From contig RDYC01000280.1 in NCBI GenBank assembly GCA_004293295.1, positions 1 through 8,524 of the forward strand: DNA of 8,524 nucleotides, in the 5' to 3' direction. Both the position numbers and the translations under genes were made by a program. Shown one piece after another: positions 6,527-8,524 of the stretch. A model generated the notes under the pieces. It was not told where the DNA came from, did not search any database, and was given only the letters and a program-made list of their open reading frames with translations. The stretch is from Bacteroidota bacterium. Its GTDB lineage: Bacteria > Bacteroidota > Bacteroidia > UKL13-3. Numbering within the stretch: position 1 is the first letter of the stretch; each line of letters opens with the position of its first letter.

Positions 6527-6577
6527 CCTATGTAAGCAGTTAACTTCTAGTACTTATCCATTTATTTATGGTACTTT
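6521..6577. repeat. Inverted repeat in the promoter spacer of the haem-protein cluster
   Basis: AAAGTACC (6521-6528) and GGTACTTT (6570-6577) are perfect 8-bp inverted copies, and another GTACTT lies between them at 6550-6555. They sit in the 191-bp spacer between mlaF and the first haem lipoprotein, with the left arm on the -7 box. The rest of this spacer (6451-6641) shows no convincing gene and no clear terminator for mlaF. Confidence 0.4.
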
Positions 6578-6641
6578 AGTTTTTTACCTGGTGTTATCCA
6601 ACGGTTCAATTTAACAATTAGGTTTTCATCTTTATGGGCAT

Positions 6642-7370
6642 TTAAAATTCAGATGCTTTCATAAACTCTAATAGTTTTAAGTTATCAGCAGTTCTTATCT
6701 GCGACTTCTCTCCCTCCCACACCTTTTTGCCTTTATAGATGTAAATGATGTTATCTCCCATCACAAAAAGGCTTTTCATATCATGCGTATTAATAATGGT
6801 GGTGATATCGTATTCCACCGTAATTTCTTTAATAAGCTCGTCTATTAAACGCGAGGTAAGCGGATCGAGGCCGGAATTTGGCTCATCGCAAAACAGGTAT
6901 TTAGGATTTAAGGCTATTGCCCTGGCAATACCGACCCTTTTTTTCATCCCACCACTAATATTTGATGGATAAAGTTTGTTTACATTTTCGAGGTTTACCC
7001 TTTTTAAACAGAAATTCACCCGTTCTAGCACCTCTTCTTTTGTCATGGTTGTAAACATTCTTAGGGGGAATGCCACATTATCTTCTACATTTAAGGAGTC
7101 GAATAAAGCTGTACCTTGAAAAAGCATTCCAATTTCTTTACGGATTGTTTTTTTTTCGTTATAATCTAACTTTACAAAATCAGTTCCGCCATAAAGAATT
7201 TGTCCTTCATCAACATTGATTAAACCTACCATGCATTTCATCATCACACTCTTTCCGCTTCCACTTGCCCCAATAACAAAATTAGTTTTGCCCTTATGAA
7301 ACTTGGCTGATATATCATCGAGCACAATTCTTCCTTCAAAACTCTTTTTTATGTTCACCAGTTCTATCAT
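6642..7370 (-). CDS. mlaF: ABC transporter ATP-binding protein, MlaF type
   Basis: Cytoplasmic ATPase of 242 residues that would power an MCE-type phospholipid transporter at the inner membrane. All nucleotide-binding motifs are intact: Walker A GASGSGKS (34-41), Q-loop Gln85 in MLFQGTALFDS, ABC signature SGGMKKR (139-145, the variant typical of MlaF/Ttg2A), Walker B YLFCDEP (158-164) with SGLDP as D-loop, and the switch His196 in NTHD. Length is normal for the family. The start ATG overlaps the mlaE stop by 4 bp (ATGA on the reverse strand), so the pair is co-translated. In many bacteria the MCE-domain gene (mlaD) follows; here the next gene downstream is a haem lipoprotein 191 bp away. Substrate is assumed to be phospholipid from family knowledge. 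Confidence 0.92.
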   Translation of the reverse strand: MIELVNIKKSFEGRIVLDDISAKFHKGKTNFVIGASGSGKSVMMKCMVGLINVDEGQILYGGTDFVKLDYNEKKTIRKEIGMLFQGTALFDSLNVEDNVAFPLRMFTTMTKEEVLERVNFCLKRVNLENVNKLYPSNISGGMKKRVGIARAIALNPKYLFCDEPNSGLDPLTSRLIDELIKEITVEYDITTIINTHDMKSLFVMGDNIIYIYKGKKVWEGEKSQIRTADNLKLLEFMKASEF

Positions 7371-8110
7371 ACACTTAACAAAATTTCAGACAGGATATAA
7401 TCAAAAATAATTACCCCAACGGCACTGTATACCACAGCCTTGGTGCTGCTTTGGCCTACTTCCAATGCCCCGCCTTCGGTTCGGTAACCATGGTAAGCTG
7501 AGATACTTGTAATTAGAAAGGCAAAGGTGGTAGCTTTAATGAGGGCGAATGTTACTGAAAACGCCAAAAAATCTGTACGAAGTCCCTTAATATAATTGTC
7601 AACGCTAATTAAATCGCTTGCTACACCCGATAGAGAGCCTCCAAATATTGATAGTGCCATGGAATAGATTACCAAAAGCGGTATGGTTGCGAGTCCGGCA
7701 ATAATTTTAGGTAGCACAAGATAATTGGCCGAGTTTACTCCCATAATTTCTAATGCATCAACCTGTTCGGTTACTTTCATGGTTCCTATTTCAGAGGCAA
7801 TATTGCTGCCAACTTTACCCGCAAGTACCAAGCTGGTAATTGTTGGCGAGAACTCTAATATATTGCTATCACGTACAATACGACCGAGTATATACTCCGG
7901 AACCAAGCTAGAAATTAATTGAACCCCAATTTGAATGGTGGAAACAGCACCGGTAAATATGGAGATGAGAGAAACAATACCAAACGAACCAACACCTATT
8001 GAATTCATTTCGTGAATGGTTTGTTTAAAAAAAACCTTTTGCCTTTCAGGTCTCTTAAATAGGCTGATTAAAAACAGGGTGTACTTGCCAAAGTGCTCAA
8101 AAAATGCCAT
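7367..8110 (-). CDS. mlaE: MlaE-family ABC transporter permease
   Basis: Inner-membrane permease of 247 residues. It has an N-terminal amphipathic interfacial region followed by about five hydrophobic segments (roughly 44-70, 86-108, 133-160, 182-204, 225-245). The family signature is the cytoplasmic coupling stretch around LAGKVGSNIASEIGTM (96-111) and VTEQVDALEIMGV (113-125), which is strongly conserved in MlaE/YrbE proteins. It pairs with MlaF to drive lipid movement between inner and outer membrane through an MCE protein. The ATG at 8108-8110 is the first gene position of the operon. A weak -7-like TATATTTA lies at 8143-8136 on the reverse strand. The gene is divergent from the short-chain dehydrogenase, with an 82-bp spacer. 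Confidence 0.92.
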   Translation of the reverse strand: MAFFEHFGKYTLFLISLFKRPERQKVFFKQTIHEMNSIGVGSFGIVSLISIFTGAVSTIQIGVQLISSLVPEYILGRIVRDSNILEFSPTITSLVLAGKVGSNIASEIGTMKVTEQVDALEIMGVNSANYLVLPKIIAGLATIPLLVIYSMALSIFGGSLSGVASDLISVDNYIKGLRTDFLAFSVTFALIKATTFAFLITSISAYHGYRTEGGALEVGQSSTKAVVYSAVGVIIFDYILSEILLSV

Positions 8111-8135
8111 AACTGCTTATTGGAATAAACGGCTG

Positions 8136-8143
8136 TAAATATA
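8136..8143 (-). promoter_or_regulatory. Weak candidate -7 box of mlaE-mlaF
   Basis: Reverse-strand TATATTTA differs from TAnnTTTG only in the last base and would give a leader of about 20 nt. I found no TTG at the -33 distance, so support is slight. Confidence 0.25.
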
Positions 8144-8197
8144 TGCATACTTAACCCTATTTTTGCATGCTTATAAAAGATAGGTGTAAAGTATGCA
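8144..8197. repeat. Three TGCA-centred repeats in the mlaE/SDR divergent spacer
   Basis: Cores TGCA occur at 8144-8147, 8164-8167 and 8194-8197, exactly 20 and 30 bp apart. Flanks agree: TATGCAT, TTTGCAT and TATGCAA. The second copy overlaps the -7 box of the dehydrogenase gene, and the third contains its start codon. TTTTGCATGC (8161-8170) and GTATGCAAAA (8191-8200) are also near-perfect inverted copies. These could be regulator half-sites. Confidence 0.35.
8158..8165 (+). promoter_or_regulatory. -7 box of the short-chain dehydrogenase gene
   Basis: TATTTTTG is an exact match to TAnnTTTG, 27 nt before the ATG at 8193. Transcription would start near 8169-8172, giving a leader of about 20-24 nt. 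The -33 region is poor: the nearest candidate is a CTG at 8133-8135, 22 bp upstream. Confidence 0.5.
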
Positions 8198-8524
8198 AAA
8201 AACCGTAGTAATTACCGGATGTACTAAAGGAATAGGACGAGCCATTGCCATTGCTTTTGCTAACAAGGGGTTTAATGTGGCAGGGTGTGCGCGCAATACC
8301 AATGACTTGGCTATTTTATCAACCGATATTCAAAAAATTAACCCACACGGTAAACATTTGTTCACTTGTTGTGATGTTAGTGATGCAGAAGCCATTAATC
8401 ATTTTACGGCTGAAGTGACAACGGCATACGAGACAGTTGACGTGCTTGTAAACAATGCGGGTGTGTTTTTACCCGGCCAATTGGTGGATGAACCGACTGA
8501 ACAACTGCCATTTTTACTAAAAAC
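8193..8524 (+). CDS. Short-chain dehydrogenase/reductase (SDR), 5' part only
   Basis: The first 110 codons of a cytosolic NAD(P)-dependent oxidoreductase, open to the right edge. The N-terminal Rossmann fold has the cofactor motif TGCTKGIG (8-15; TGxxxGxG), strand 2 ending in CARN (32-35), where the Arg suggests NADP(H) preference, the adenine-contacting Asp61-Val62 (CCDVSD), and the structural motif NNAG (87-90). The catalytic Ser-Tyr-Lys would be at about 135-160 and is outside the window, so activity and substrate cannot be judged. The start is supported by the Val-Val-Ile-Thr-Gly strand beginning four residues after the ATG. It is divergent from mlaE and has its own -7 box. Confidence 0.9.
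   Translation, partial: MQKTVVITGCTKGIGRAIAIAFANKGFNVAGCARNTNDLAILSTDIQKINPHGKHLFTCCDVSDAEAINHFTAEVTTAYETVDVLVNNAGVFLPGQLVDEPTEQLPFLLK

Noticed and set aside
6426..6614. 62-codon plus-strand open frame in the mlaF/haem-lipoprotein spacer
   Set aside because: It overlaps the lipoprotein start on the opposite strand, has no recognisable promoter or domain, and covers the predicted promoter region.
1..8524. Mobile elements, CRISPR arrays, tRNA or other structured RNA
   Set aside because: No transposase or integrase motifs, no regularly repeated units of CRISPR size, and no tRNA-like cloverleaf or riboswitch was noticed; the genes fill the window with spacers under 200 bp.

Overview
The window looks like ordinary chromosomal DNA from an AT-rich member of the Bacteroidota. 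The evidence is a GlmM-type phosphohexomutase with the N-terminus usual in that phylum, a DUF5777-type beta-barrel protein, several upstream regions carrying TAnnTTTG -7 boxes (one with a well-placed TTG at -33), and a general lack of Shine-Dalgarno sequences. I cannot place it below phylum from sequence alone. I see no transposase, integrase, phage gene, tRNA, rRNA or CRISPR array.

Left part (1-3370). A leftward phosphoglucosamine mutase gene (glmM), cut by the window edge, is divergent from a tightly packed rightward operon. That operon encodes a class I SAM-dependent methyltransferase, a PAP2-family membrane phosphatase and a ZIP-family metal transporter, with overlaps of 8 bp and 4 bp. 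The 138-bp divergent spacer has recognisable Bacteroidota promoters for both directions; the rightward one sits so close to the start codon that the mRNA may be almost leaderless. A short GC hairpin flanked by A and T runs (3344-3370) lies between the ZIP gene and the converging YceI gene and can serve as a terminator for both.

Centre (3387-6512). This is the most unusual part: a leftward five-gene cluster of exported proteins. Transcription order is a lipoprotein with two cytochrome-c-like domains, a lipoprotein with two CXXCH motifs flanking a predicted beta-sandwich domain, a small monoheme lipoprotein, a DUF5777-type outer-membrane beta-barrel, and a YceI-family protein. The first four genes are separated by only 3-6 bp. 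Together they could place about five haems at the membrane surface next to an outer-membrane barrel and a lipid or quinone-binding periplasmic protein. I infer an envelope electron-transfer module of unknown substrate. The related domains mix CX2CH and CX4CH haem motifs, and two of the three carry a matching extra Cys pair.

Right part (6642-8524). A leftward mlaE-mlaF pair (permease and ATPase of an MCE-type lipid transporter, 4-bp overlap) has no MCE substrate-binding gene beside it inside the window. It is divergent from the start of a short-chain dehydrogenase/reductase gene that runs off the right edge. The 82-bp spacer between them holds a perfect -7 box and TGCA-centred repeats spaced exactly 20 and 30 bp apart.
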